A stretch of 64,000 nucleotides of DNA from Tolypocladium sp. Sup5 PDA-1 (lineage: Eukaryota > Ascomycota > Sordariomycetes > Hypocreales > Ophiocordycipitaceae): contig JPHH03000012.1 of the NCBI GenBank assembly GCA_000750105.3, positions 1 to 64,000 of the forward strand, given 5' to 3'. The notes beneath the pieces were generated by a model, which was not told the origin of the DNA, made no database searches, and was given only the letters and a program-made list of their open reading frames with translations. The translations under genes were made by a program, and so were the position numbers. This document shows, one piece after another, positions 11,576-23,668 of the stretch. Position 1 is the stretch's first letter, and each line of letters starts with the position of its first letter.

Positions 11576-12613
11576 TTGGGGAGCACCGGCAGAGCCCTCG
11601 GGGTGGTCCCTGAACCATTCCTGCAGCTTCTTCAGGGCACGGGCGCGATGCGAGATGGCGTTCTTTTGCGCCCCGTCCATTTCGGCATACCTAGCGAGCC
11701 AACGAAGTCAGAAACACTTGGGACAGCCGGCTGATGGCTCCAGGATCGCTGTCTCGGGTGAAGGGCAGACAACTGAGGCGGTGGAGAGGGGACAAGGGGG
11801 TAATGGGAGATGGGTCAAGGCAACGCGACGGATAACATACGTTTGGCCCTCGTACTCGAAGACGGGATCCCAACCTATACGGCAACCGTGTCAGCGTCAG
11901 TGGGTTTGGGCTACGAAGAGAGCCATTGGCGTTGGTCGCATCGGCTTACCGAAGTGGGATGGCCCCCGAGGTGGCACGATCTTGCCCTGTACGTGTGGTG
12001 TGTAAGTCAACGATGCTTCTCTTCCTCCGATGCCAGACTGATGCACGGGAACGGTGTCGATTTGGGCCTGGACATACCGAGCAGCGGCCCTGGAAGAGAA
12101 TGGGCTCGTGGCCTGGTCCGGCGGAGTAGGCAAAGGTACAGACGGCCTCGGCGGACTTGTCCGTGTAGGCAGCCAAAAGGTTATTCAGGCCTTGGTGACC
12201 GATTCCTGACAAGAACCACTTGCTTCAGGCGACAGCATGTGAATACGTTGCCGCTAAGGGGGTGGGAGAAGGGGGCAAGACCAACATGTACGGGCCCGGG
12301 AGACCGCCGAGAGCATTAAAGCAAAGCGAGGTGTCCTCGACCAGGACGGGACCGTTGACCTAGACGCGCCATGCCGCTCAGTCTCGTCTCTCCTTGGCCG
12401 AGAAACTACAGTGTTGGGGAAAGGGGTGCGTGCTTGCTTGCTTACCAGGTCGGCGGCCCTGCGGCACTTGGACTGCGTCACCTCCTCGATGGAACCCTGG
12501 ACCTCCTCGAGGTCGAGCGGGTTGCTGCGAACCTCGATGGCAGGCTCGAGGATGACCTTGACCTCGCGCAGCTTGTTGGCGTTGCCGCTTACGAAGTTCA
12601 CGCATGGCGCCAT
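11573..12613 (-). CDS. HAM1: Inosine triphosphate pyrophosphatase (HAM1/ITPA)
   Basis: This enzyme hydrolyses ITP, dITP and XTP to monophosphates and so cleans the nucleotide pool. Six exons on the minus strand (12613-12446, 12359-12286, 12222-12078, 11986-11950, 11874-11841, 11690-11573) give 191 aa, the family size, with all phases consistent. The N-terminal nucleotide motif is [10 protein letters not shown] (residues 9-18), with Ser where most relatives have Thr. Further conserved blocks are [78 protein letters not shown] and the base-binding ISHRARAL. Exon 2 ends inside the PYI codon at a GTTGGT donor. No single open frame covers the gene because five short introns break it up. Confidence 0.93.
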
Positions 12614-13146
12614 GGCTTATACCTGCGTTGCCCGTGATTTGCTGAGACTCGTCGACGAACAAACAGGCTAAGTAAGGACTGCTGCACAATGTGTTTTCGG
12701 TATTCACACGTGCGAATTTCTCACCCGCCCACTTCAGCTATGCCGAAGATCTGGGTTGCAGAAGAGAGAGAAACGAGTCGAGGTAGAGGATCAAGCGTTG
12801 GCCAATGGGGTTGGTTGCGTTGCAGTCAGGCATGCGTGGTGTTAACATCAAGTGCGCCTTTGGACGACCATGAATGTACCCGCATGAGCGGTGCGTGTAC
12901 TCCGTACCTCGACGTCCCCACTATGTAGGTAGGCCCCGACAGTTGCATTCACCTACCCTAGGGCAAAACAATGGATTGCTGGTGATGGACAAAGTTGAAA
13001 ATCACAAACAAGGCCAGCAGGCTGCGTATATGTGAACGTGCGCGTTTACTGGCTGGTCATAAGAGCCATGGTTAAGTCTATTTTTCATTTCATCTTTCCG
13101 TTTTCGTGATCCGTCCCACCAGTTACTCCACTCCTATCCAAACCCA
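12614..13146. other. Intergenic, HAM1 to FAP7
   Basis: No gene was recognised in 533 bp. One TACTCCGTA nonamer lies at 12898-12906. Confidence 0.7.
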
Positions 13147-13869
13147 TTAGGACGCATGGTCGAGCTTCCACTGCTTCGCCCACGCCTCGATGCGATCCAA
13201 GTTGCTCTCCATCTCCTCCGACGTGTTGCTCGTCAGCTCAATGACCACCTGCTCGTCAAAGGCCTCCCGCGCCTCCTGCAGCAGCACCTCCATAATCTCC
13301 GAGTCCAGGTTCTCCTGCAGCTTGGCCTCGGCGTAGTTCCTGTCGGTTCCCTGGTTAGCCAAAAAGATCATACCCTGGACCAATGATAAACAGAAAGGAG
13401 AGATGAATACATACCTCGCCTTGAGCCGGTCGTAGAGCGTCGTCGAGTCTACCCGCAGCACCACGACCAGGTCAATCCAGCTGCGAGGGAACAGGTCGCA
13501 CGCGTGCCAGTCGATGATGCAGCCCCCGGCCTCGATATCCGCCTCGATGGCATCTAGCAGCTGTGACACGACACAAGCCTCGGCGTCAGCAGATGGTCCT
13601 CGCAGGGGCGTGAGTAGCCGCATCATCTCATCTCATCTCATCTCATCTCATCTCATGTCACATTCCCACCCCCAGTTCTTACTCACCTTGTCCTCGTCGA
13701 CGATCCAGCTCTGGTACTCGTCGCTCCAGCCTTCATGGCACTCCCTGTCCTTGACAATCTGATTGACGGATACATGTCGCAGGCCTGTCCTCTCCGCCAG
13801 GCTCTCGCAGTGTGTCGTCTTGCCCACCCCTGGGGTTCCAGTGACCATGATGTTTGGTGACTGCCTCAT
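13147..13869 (-). CDS. FAP7: Fap7/AK6 adenylate kinase, small-subunit ribosome assembly factor
   Basis: Fap7 is a nuclear adenylate kinase-like NTPase that acts with Rps14 in 20S pre-rRNA cleavage. Exons 13869-13687, 13560-13415 and 13339-13147 give 173 aa in consistent phase. The P-loop is GTPGVGKT (residues 11-18). EYQSWIVDEDK, LLDAIEADIEAGGCIIDWHACDLFP and VVVLRVDSTTLYDRLKAR follow, then NYAEAKLQENLDSEI and a C-terminal EAWAKQWKLDHAS matching the AK6 tail. The start at 13869 gives MRQSPNIMVTG, the usual family N-terminus. An upstream in-frame Met at 13929 would add 20 residues and is less likely. The second intron (75 nt) is stop-free and in phase, so it could be mistaken for coding sequence. 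The first intron carries a pentanucleotide repeat. Confidence 0.93.
13617..13657. repeat. TCATC pentanucleotide microsatellite
   Basis: Roughly seven units of CATCT/TCATC sit inside the first intron of FAP7 (intron 13561-13686). Confidence 0.85.
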
Positions 13870-14664
13870 CGTTGCAGGCTCTTCGCTTTTCGGCTTGTTT
13901 CGTATATTGTTCGTCCAAGAACAGCGCAAGCGAGATCAATGGTAAAATAAAGTCAGTCGACAGCTTATACAAGTCATGAGACCGTCTCGCAAATGGCTTG
14001 GAGGGCAGCAAAACTTGGGCCGTCTGTTCATGCGTCTACCGAGGCGCCTACCCGCTTTACATGTAAGGTAAGTTACGGAGTAACTTACTCCGTACAGAGC
14101 TTGCTCGTTTCCAAAAGTCGGGGCCCAGTACTTAGCAAACGGGGCATTGGCCTTATCCGAGCTGCTTCATCTGCTCCCTCCCAAAAAAGACACCGCTGCC
14201 ATGTTCCGTCGCGTCGTCTTCGTACAAACAAGCAAGCATACAGAGGCAAAAGAAGCCAAAGACAAACCACAACAGCAGACGCATACACGTAGTACACATA
14301 TCCGTACATTACATGCGAAGCACACGCGGGTACTGTCCGTCCCGGAGGTGTTGCGCTCGCTGTGCTCTCCCTCCTCCGCCCCCCCGGCTCCTATCCCTCC
14401 GTCACATCCACCCTCTTGTGATGGCTGGCGACTCCTTTTAGGTTCTTCCCGTACGTGGCTGTGTGATACATAACGTGGCGAATCATTGCCTGTGAGCTCC
14501 TCCAAGATCCGCCCGCGTCTTGACGCCCGCTGCAGCAACAAACAAAAACACGGATACCTGAGCCGTCTAGAGCCCAGCAAATGCACCCTCTATCCCATAT
14601 GTGCAGGTCGTTTGACCCCGGACGATTCATTCTTGAATGACCTTTCTAGATGCTTGTCATGCCC
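13870..14664. other. Intergenic, FAP7 to myosin V 3' end
   Basis: No gene was recognised in 795 bp. A compact inverted repeat built from TACGGAGTAA and TTACTCCGTA lies at 14074-14094. Confidence 0.65.
14074..14094. repeat. Inverted pair of the TACGGAGTA nonamer
   Basis: TACGGAGTAA (14074-14083) and TTACTCCGTA (14085-14094) are exact reverse complements around a single C, a 10-bp arm palindrome in the intergenic space between FAP7 and myosin V. Confidence 0.9.
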
Positions 14665-17600
14665 TCACTGTCCCGCTTCGGCTTCGGCTTTCTCCTCGTC
14701 CTCTTCGGTCAGGGTCTCTTGCCCGTTGAAGCCTTCGCCATCGACGTACTCGAGCTTCTCTTGCTGCGCTATGGCCTGCGCGGAGACAATCTCGGCCAGC
14801 CGCTTCAAGCGCGGCGTTTGCAGCCCTGCAAATTGTCCATGTTAGCCGCGCCTCCTTGACCCCTGGGTTGGTTGGTTCACTTACATGACGGCGTATATGT
14901 CTCGAGCGCCGTGATCGACCGGGGTTCGGCAATCTCGTAGGGCCCGCTGTCGTCCATGTCCACCGCTTGGAGGAGTAGCACGTCGCTCTTCTCCGTCACC
15001 CGCGAGGCCACTGCCTTCATAATCTCGCCGTTGATGGGTTGCTCGTAATCGGCCACCAGGTACTGGTTCAGCAGCTTCTGGATCTGGTTCGGCGAGAGCA
15101 TCCAGCAGATGTCCTGAATGATCTCAATGTCATTCAGCGTTGCCTTCTTGAGCTGGAGCAGTTTCGTCGCCTGCATAAGGTGCTCCAGCTGCAGTGTGCC
15201 CTCGGGCATGTCGTGGCTCTTGCACCATTCCTCGATGCGCGTGATGTTGTAGTTGATCTGCAGGCCTCGCTTCCAAGACAAGAAGTTGCGTCGCATCAGC
15301 AAGTCGTTGAAAGCCGTCACACCCACGAGGCGCAGGAGCTCAGTCACCGTCTGCGTAATGATCGAGTCCTCGAGGTAGAATGCCTTCATCGCGCGGAAGA
15401 CGCTGTTGAGGAGGCTGAGCAGGTTGTCCATGCTGTAGGCCGGCGCCGAATTCGACTGCAGGAGCTTGCCCAGGAATCGGTTGCTCTCGTTGGTGATGAA
15501 GCCAGGGAGCGACTGCGATTCGATAATGGCCGGGATGATCATCTTCTGCAGCTTCTTCTTGAGCACCTTCATCCAAGTGTGATAGATGTTGAACTCCAGG
15601 CTCTCCAGGTCATGCTTGACAATCTCCAGCAGGCGGTCATACTCGTAATTGTCCGTCTTCTGCGTCTCGTACCAGTCTTCAGCCAAGAAGACAAACGACA
15701 GCATTTCGTGCACGTTGGACAGCCAGAACGCGCCAGGGTTGATGGCTTCCTCACCGTCGTGCTGCATCACCTCCTGCTGGATCGACTGCATCACGTTGGC
15801 GAGGAACCGCTCGGATTCCTTGACGAAGCCGTTGTTCCACATCTCCGAGGTCACTAGGTTGATGAGGTATGACGGGAACAGGACCTCCTTGTCCGAGGGC
15901 GGGGGCGTCGTGTTCGGCGACGGGATCTTGAGATTGCGGATCAGGCCCATTGTCACCTCCTCGTTGAGGCCGTCCTCGTCGGCGAGGAGGGTCTCAAGTT
16001 CCATCTCGATATTGTCAACACCGGGGATATATGTGGTGCCAGACAAGTTCTGCCTATGAGCCGTGCTCGTCACGGCCATGGAGACAGGCCGAGGGTTGTA
16101 CGCGCCGCTGAAGCGATCCAGGTCTCGTGGCTCCGCTCCTGCGCTCCTGCGCTTGGGTTTCTTGGACGAGACGAGGTTGATGAGGCCAGTGGCTGTCGTC
16201 GGTGCGGCGACGCCATTGGTAAGCTCGCCATTCATTGGCACACTCCTCTTGGCAACCTCCAGCGCGTCCCTGAGTGCCTCGAGTTCCTGTCGGAGACTGA
16301 CGTTGTCCTTCTCACGCTCGCCACTGGACTGCTTCGCCGTCTCCAGCTCGGTGTTGGTGAGGCGAAGAGACTCCCGCAGCTCCCTCTCTTCCTCCTGCAT
16401 GCGCTTGATGTTGGCCGTGGACTCGTCAAACGCGACCTGTAGCTTCTTCATCTCATCCTCCATTGCCTGAAGCTTGGCCACCGCGATGCCCGCCTGGTTG
16501 GCTTCCGTCTGCAGCTCCTTGGTCCTCGCCTCGAGGGCGTTGTGGCGAGTCTTCCACGACTTGATTTGGCCCTCATAATTCTCCACCTGGGAAGCTAGGC
16601 TCTTGTTCTTCTCCTTCATCGAACCCAGGGACTGGGTAAGCTCGACAACCTTGTTTTCGAGCTTGTACGAGATCTGCTTCAAGTCACGAGCCTCCTCGCG
16701 GACCTTCTTGTACTCGCGGCGAGCGCGCTTGCCGCGCCACAGGCTCTGGACCAAGGCAACCTTCTTCCGGTACTGCCTCCACGACCGCAGCTGTGTCCGA
16801 GATCGCCATGCTCTTTGAATGACAAGCGCAGCGTTGCCCACCCGCGTCTCCATGATCTGCTTTCTGCGCAGATAGCCCTTGGCGGCGGACTCGAACAGGA
16901 CCATGTCCTTCCTGATGAGCAGGAACTTCTTGCGCTGCTTCTGCCCGCGCCAGACACGCTGGATAGTGGTGGCGGCCTTGATGGTGCGCAGCTCCTGGGC
17001 CTGTCGCCTCGCGATGTAGGCTCGAGCGGCAGACTGGGTGCGGATGACGGACTCGCGAGCGGCCAAGTAGCGGCGTCGATAGAACTTGGCTCTCAGATTC
17101 TTTTGTATCAGAATGGCGCAGTCGTTGAGGCGATTCGTCCGGAGGTTCTCGAGGAACGCAAGCATGCCGGCCCGGAAGAAGATCTTGGTCAGACCCAGCT
17201 GGTACTTGTCGAGACCCTTGCCGGTGCTCGTGCCCAGAGCCTTGGTCAGAATGGCATTGGCCATTTCCCGAATCTCAGAAGTCCATTGGCCCGAGTGCAC
17301 AAGCATGTAGTACCTGAGGGCAAACTCCTCGTACGTCCAGCGCGTTGGGTATCCCGCGCAGCTGATACGGACAGTCTCCAGAACACCACAGGCACGGAGC
17401 TGGCTGAGGACCATCGGGCCCTCAAACTGCCAAGCCGCCTTGGCCTCGTTGGGCTTGATGCACCTGATGTAGTGGACATCCGTGTTGTTGATTGTGTTCA
17501 TGAGCTCAATTAGCGAGGACCGGAAGATTCCGCCGAGCGTTGGCTTCCTGTTGACAGCCACACCAATCTTCCTGCCGCCAGCTGGCCTCACGGCGTTTGA

Positions 17601-19690
17601 CGATGCAGAGGCAACGTCCTTTTCCCGCACGGCCGACGCCGCCTCCAAAACCTGCTTCAAGAATGGATTGCCCGTGGCTCGCAGGACGGTCATGTGCTCG
17701 TCCGGGACCGTGTCTCGGTTCTTCTCGATGAAACCCTCGGACTCGTACGTGACGTCAATGGCATAGTGGCAGACGGTAAAGGCCGACTTCCCAAACCTGG
17801 GCTTCTTGTAAAACGCGTGCTGCTTGTCGGATACATAGTTATGGTGTAACTTTGTGACAAACTGTTCGTCCGAGCCCATGGGAAGACGCGACTCCTCGTC
17901 AAGCAGGGATAAGATGCCCATCTTGCCCTCGATGAGGTCAATGCAAGGCTGGTTGTCAGAGAAGTCGATAAAGGTCCAGTCGATTTGCTCCCTCAGGTAT
18001 TCCTCTTGCTCCAGCTTGAAGACGTGCTGGTTGAATTCTTGTTGCAGTTTCTCATTGGCGTAGTTGATACAAAACTGCTCAAACGAGTTCTTGGCGAAGT
18101 GCTCGAAACCGTAGATATCCAAGACGCCGATAAAGGACGAGAAGCGGTTCAAAACCTCTTCGGTGGCCAGGCTGTGGTTGATGATGTCGACGAGCCAGTC
18201 AAACAGGCTCGAGTAGATGAACTTGGCCACCGAGTCGCGCACGACAATGGCCTGGGCCTGGCTCAAATTGGAGGTGATTTTCTCGCCACGAGTAATCAGC
18301 TGCTTCTTGACAATCCACTTTGCAAACTCGGTTCCGTTGACCCCTAGAATATCACACGCCCGCTCCAGGGAGGGCTCCGTCGGGGCAAGGACACTGTCGT
18401 TTCGAGAGGCGGTAATCTTGACGTTGCCCAAGTGCAGCAGACCAGCTAGCAGCTTGAAGATGTCGGCCTGCTGGGCATCCGACACGCCAATGGTGTGGAG
18501 GGACTTCTTGGTCGCCTCGAACTCGGCCTTGTCGTCTATACCGTCAATCGTGGGGCAGTCTCCCTGGTTCAGGTACTCAAACTGCTCAACTGGAAGTATA
18601 TCGAGGTCTTGTCGCTGCTTATCGGAGGCGCCGGCCACGAGCTGATAAAAGATGTGGTAGTTGCGCTCCTTGAGCGGCTGAAAGACGAGTCGTGATCGCT
18701 CGAGCAGGTAGGTTCGGATCTTGGCGCCGATGATGTTGGTTTTCTCGTCGAACATGATCTCGATGTATTTGCCGAATCGGGACGAGTTGTCGTTGCGCGT
18801 CGTCTTTGCGTTACCGAACGCCTCCATGATGGGGTTGGTGGCCAGGATCTGCTCCTCGGTCTCGCTCATGGCCTCGAGCCCTCGCTTGGATCGAGCACCA
18901 GGGTTCTCCGGGGACTCTCTGGTCGCGAAGTACCGCATGATGTACTTTGCGCTGACGGTCTTGCCGGCACCGGACTCGCCAGACACGACGATGGTCTGGT
19001 TCTTGTTATCTCGAATCATGTCCCTGGGGACCTTGTCAGCGCAGGGCTCTCGACGGGGCTTGTAGCTTGCTGGGCACGCACATGAACGCCTCCTCGGCAA
19101 TGGCGAACAGATGCGGTGCCTGCGTCGCTCTTTGCCTCCCGGCATAGACCTGGACCATGCCGGGGACATAGAGGGAGTCTACTCGGGCGAAGGGATTCGT
19201 TGCGATGAGGACGATGCCGCTGTATGTGTAGATTTCCTTCTGCAGGTAACGCAGCCGGATTGCCTGTAGAACTGTGCACGGAGTCGTAGGTCAGCATGGG
19301 TTCCAGTCAAGGTGAGCAGAGGGGATAGAGAAGACGTACCAGCAGGCTCATTAAGATGGGACAGGTTGGTGAGATCATCGCTAGCTTCGAGCATGGTGGG
19401 ATTCATCAAGGGTGGTAAGGAGGCGTCGGAGCCGGAGTGCAGGGCCTCGACGGGCACCTCGATGGTCTTGGTCTGCAGCGCAGGCAAAGGGGCCTGCAGT
19501 CAGCAGCTGGTCCGGTACATGGGAGAGGGCAGGGCGGGAGAGGCGAGCAACGTACCTCGCCATTGTCGAGCTGGAAGACGAGCCTGGCCTTGGAGCCCTC
19601 GACGGTCTTGGTGACGAGCTCCGAGGCTACCCAGCCCTCGGCAGCGTCAGGCTGCCACGCTCTCGTGCCAACATCGTAGGTCGATGCCAT
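14665..19690 (-). CDS. MYO2: Class V myosin heavy chain
   Basis: Myosin V carries secretory vesicles and organelles along actin toward hyphal tips. Five exons (19690-19556, 19472-19340, 19271-19082, 19023-14885, 14825-14665) give 1,585 aa, close to yeast Myo2 (1,574). The motor domain (to about residue 770) has the P-loop GESGAGKT (about 168-175), switch I NDNSSRFGKY and switch II DIYGFEHF. Six IQ motifs follow (about 785-935), then a short coiled coil (about 935-1070) and a DIL cargo-binding tail (to about 1530, with IEEWCKSHDMPEGTLQLEHL). A 58-nt intron lies just before DMIRDNKNQTIVVSGES. The last exon starts within the Trp codon of TPSWLQTPRLKRLAEIVSAQ and ends in an acidic tail. The reading frame is intact. 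Confidence 0.95.
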
Positions 19691-21840
19691 GGGGGGCAGG
19701 GCGCCACGAACGGCGCCGGGGCGGTATCGATGGAGCGCGACCCGGGAACGGACTCAGGGAGAGGAGAGGGATGATGGCGTCGGTCGAAAGGCATTCATGG
19801 ACGGATGCGCGTCCACGGCTGTCCTCGTCGGTCTGTGTGAACGTGGTCTGTAGGTATCAACGGAGTCGGCGGCCGGCTGGGGAGCGGAAAGGGGCCGAAG
19901 GGGAGGCTGAAAAGGCCAGAGGAGAGAAGCTGGATGAGGACGTTCCAGTCCAGATGGTCGGCTCAAAGACTCTGACAGGGACCGAGGAGATTTGTGGAAA
20001 TGGAAGGTCAGAGACTTTTCGACGATGATGGATGGACAAGGGGCAGCTTGCTGGCTGTCGCTGCTGCTGCTGGCCAAGTCGCAATGATGCGGTGGATGCC
20101 AGCACGCGTTTTTCGGGGTTCGGTTCCCCTGGAGGCTGGCGTGAGTACGGGTACGGGTACGGGTACAGGGACGGGCACGGGCCCAGGTACCGGTACGCGG
20201 GCACCCAGGGCAGGAGGGCTGCTCGCTGAGCTGGGCTGGCAGTTGCGCTGTGGCCCCGTCCCCCAGCCTGCAGGCTGCAGCCGCATTAAACTGGGGCCCT
20301 GGGGCATCGGTGTACCTGGCCTAGCACAGGGGCCCGCGTTTGCGCTGCGGGAGCGCTCGACTGCCAGTGCGTCGCGGGCTTGAGAGCTCGGGGAGAGATA
20401 GGCCGGTACGTGCTTCACCGCCGTTGGCTGGGCCGCTTGGGTACCGTACAGTACTTGAGTACCTACCTCCCCGTGGCTCCTGGGGACTTTGTCGCAGACA
20501 GGCACGATAAGCTAAGGTACTCCGTACCTGTACCTCAGCTGCGCGCACATGCAGGACGGGGACGCGAACCGTCGTGTCTCGCCTTTATAAGCATATTGCT
20601 GGTGCACGCTGCCGCTGCTTTGTCTATCCAGCCTCCATGGACAAACATCAAAACTGACCTCTTTGCTGCGCTCCCTTGATGCTCGCGCTGTACGGATTTC
20701 TGGACGGGCATACTTCGTACACTGACCGGGTGGACGCTGACGTCGCGAAGCCAAATGGCCAGCGGGCCCTGCAACCCTGATTACAGTGGCTAGCTCCCAA
20801 ACGACTCCACTGGTCGGGACCCGTCGCCCGTTTAAGGGGTCACGGCCCCAACCCCCGCCAATGGGCAGCACCTCATCTGCTGTAAGAGCTGTATCGTACC
20901 TAAGAGCTGCAGCTCCTTCGCAGCTTGTGCAACACAGCAACGGTGCCCGCAGACGGGAGCCAGATTCCTTTGGCTGGCCGTGCTTGCACCTTAATACAGG
21001 AGCACCAAAAAGGGGCTGGGCTTGGGCCTCCCGTGGACCTTGTTAATAAGGTTGCTTGTGCGCCAAAGTCAATCTGGGCCACGAGCAACCGACAACCGCA
21101 ACCACCCGACTGGCATTGCTCTTCGAGGCGGTTGTTAACCAGTGGTGAACTGTACATGTACATATAGATTCACTCCGTACTCGCGCATTTGAATACTCAT
21201 ACAGCACTGAAGCAAACCAGCAGCCCATATCAGTCAAGTGTCACAAATCCAGACGCGGCCTTCGTAACGTGGTGTGAAGCCTACGACGTTCTGCATCAAG
21301 CGTCATTACCTGTATCTGCCAGGGTTCAAGGTTCCTTGTTAACGCAGATAGTGTCTGACGGCCCCGTGCGCCGGCATTATCGTGATCCCGACGGCAAGGC
21401 ATCGTGCCCACCGTACGTGAGAGAATCTCCATGCACCTTACTCTTGTGGCTTTCACGAAGGTACTCACACTATAGGACGCATGAAATCGCAGTCGATCGC
21501 CCGATAGATTCTCGAATTCTGCACCGTGTCGCCCAGTGCCACATGTCCCATCCTACTTACAGACAGCTGACACATGTCCAAGGTAGGCATATACTCTGCG
21601 GTTGTGTTGAGGCACCCCAGAGTCTAACAATTTCTATTCACGCGCCGGTTCCCGCCCCCCAATGAAACGCCAATCATGATCAACTTGCGCCCTGTGAACT
21701 CGCCTTGGCCGCCGTGGCCCAGACGCTTCGCGTCTTTTCTGCATTACCTTCAACCTGCGCCCTCCAGAACGTTGAGTGCCGTGGGAGTCATCCAGTGGGT
21801 CGAGCGCCATCTCCCGACTTTCTTCTCGGGACCAGCCTGT
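19691..21840. other. Long intergenic upstream of the myosin V gene
   Basis: About 2.1 kb without a supported gene separate the myosin V start from the end of the phosphoglycerate dehydrogenase gene. It holds a GGGTAC-type hexamer array (about 20143-20195), a TACTCCGTA nonamer (20518-20526) and several TACCTACC-like tracts. Open frames here show no family motif. Confidence 0.6.
20143..20195. repeat. GGGTAC hexamer repeat
   Basis: Successive GGGTAC/GGGCAC units, partly degenerate, lie about 450 bp upstream of the myosin V start codon. Confidence 0.8.
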
Positions 21841-23668
21841 CTAGTACAGCATCCGGGTCATGATACATGCTGCAAACGTTCGTGTCAGCGCGGTGCCCAA
21901 ATGGAGTCGGCTCAACCATGACTTACAGCTAAGACCATCCAAGCTGTCTGAGATGTCCTTGATCTCGTTGTACCGCACGTTGCTGATGTCGGCCATCAAG
22001 TAGGCCACCTGCGCCAATGTCAGTAAATGCTGCCGACTGCAGTCTTCTTGGTGTCTACCCACATCGCCTCTGCTGTCGCTGATCTGCTTGTCGACATTGT
22101 GGTCTCCCAGAATCTCGTTTACTGTCTGCCGTTAGCCCAGGTCGCTTTCAGGCGAGTAACAGTTGACAAAAAACATACCTTTGCGCAGAACGCCGGGGAC
22201 GTTGCGGTGAATGTAGATTACCTGCCAGGCCAGTTAGAAAAATGCTGCCGCGGTTGCTGCTCTTGCTTGTTAGGCATGTACGAACCCGTGCGTGGTCCGG
22301 CTCGTCCAGCGTGAGGGAGCGGAGCTGGGCTTCGGGCATGTTGACGCTGCCCACCGTGATGCCCTGGTTGATGTATCGCACCAGTGCCTCGGCGACTGCG
22401 AACCGTGTTAGTGAGTGCCCAGCAGCGGGTGGCGAACAGTAACAGGAGTACTCACCTTCGACACCAATGGCACGCTGCGCCTCTTCGGTGCTTCCGCCGA
22501 TGTGAGGAGTGAGGATGATGTTGCTCAAGCTGCGGAGGTCCTCGCCCCAGTGGTTCAGGTTGCTGTTGAAGTAGTCGCCGTTGGCTGCGGGCTCATGGGG
22601 GTAGACATCGAGGGCGGCCCCGGCAACCTTGCCCGAGCGCATGGCCTTGATGAGGGCGGCAATGTCGACGACGCTTCCGCGGCTTGCGTTGATGAGGTAC
22701 GATCCGTTCTTCATGCGGTCCAGCTGCGCGGTGGAGATCATGTTGCGCGTCTCGGGAAGATCCGGCACGTGCAGCGTCACAAAGTCGGCCTCCTCAAGCA
22801 GCTTGTCCAGGGTGGGGACCTGGCGCGCGGTTCCCAGGGCCATGAGGGTGACGACGTCGTAGTAGATGACGTTCATGCCCATGGCTTCGGCGAGAACCGA
22901 GAGCTGGGAGCCGATGTGTCCGTATCCCACGATGCCTGCGCGTCGACGTCAGCACGTAGCTGGGAAGGGGAGTCCGAGGACCGACGGAGAAACTCACCCA
23001 GCGTCTTGCCGCGAATCTCCCAGCACTTTGCGCTGACCTTGTTCCAGGTGCCGCGGTGCATCTCGGAGGAGCGGTCGCCCAGCTGGCGAGCGAGGACGAT
23101 GATCTCGCCGATGACGAGCTCGGCGACGCTGCGCGAGTTGGCAAAGGGGGAGTTGAAGACGGCGATGCCATGGCGGGCGGCGTAGTCGAGGTCGACCTGG
23201 TTGGTGCCGATGCAGAAGCAGCCGACGACGAGCAGGTTCTTGGCCTCGCGGAGGACGCGCTCGGTGAGCTTGGTCTTGGAGCGGATGCCGATGACGTGGA
23301 CATCGCTGTATCTCCAGCGTCAGAGATGTCGTTTCCTTGGTTGGAGGGGTTACTCACCGGATCTTATCGATTAGCTGGTCCTCGGGCAGCGACGTCTTGA
23401 GCGCCTCGACCTGGTAGCCCTGGGCCCTGAGGGTGTCCTGGCCGGTCTGGTTGACGTTCTCGAGCAGCAGGATCTTGATGTCCTGGGTGTTGAAGGGCTT
23501 GAGCTGCTTGGGGGCGCCGCGCTGGGCCAGGGCGCCGCCCCAGCTGGACGGCGGAGAGTTGAAGGTGGCCGTCGGTGACGTCGACAAGTTGTGCTGGCCC
23601 CAGCTGTGAGAGACGCTCCTCTGCGCCGCCGCGGGCGGGTTTCCCTGGATATCTCGCGCGGGCGTCAT
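21841..23668 (-). CDS. SER3: D-3-phosphoglycerate dehydrogenase
   Basis: This enzyme oxidises 3-phosphoglycerate with NAD, the first step of serine synthesis. Eight exons (23668-23358, 23305-22998, 22935-22456, 22395-22286, 22221-22179, 22121-22063, 22008-21927, 21869-21841) give 473 aa, near yeast Ser3 (469). After an N-terminal extension of about 50 residues, KILLLENVNQTG begins the substrate domain. The NAD-binding glycine motif is GIVGYGHIGSQ (about 207-216), followed by LINASRGSVVD, AGAALDVYPHEP and TPHIGGSTEEAQ (catalytic His). The small C-terminal exons encode an ACT domain (VIYIHRNVPGVLRKVNEILGD, then VAYLMADISNV, ending IMTRMLY), the usual serine-feedback module. For exon 6 I chose the GTGGGT donor at 22062 because the GTAGAC four bases on breaks phase. 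The frame stays open upstream of the chosen Met. Confidence 0.93.

Noticed and set aside
14877..19300. Long plus-strand open frames opposite the myosin V gene (for example 15039-15857 and 16815-17513)
   Set aside because: They are antisense shadows of GC-rich coding sequence; the minus-strand protein is a clear full-length myosin V.
22059..22062. Donor GTAGAC at 22058 for exon 6 of phosphoglycerate dehydrogenase
   Set aside because: It leaves one extra base and destroys the ACT-domain frame; GTGGGT at 22062 keeps phase and the VAYLMAD sequence.
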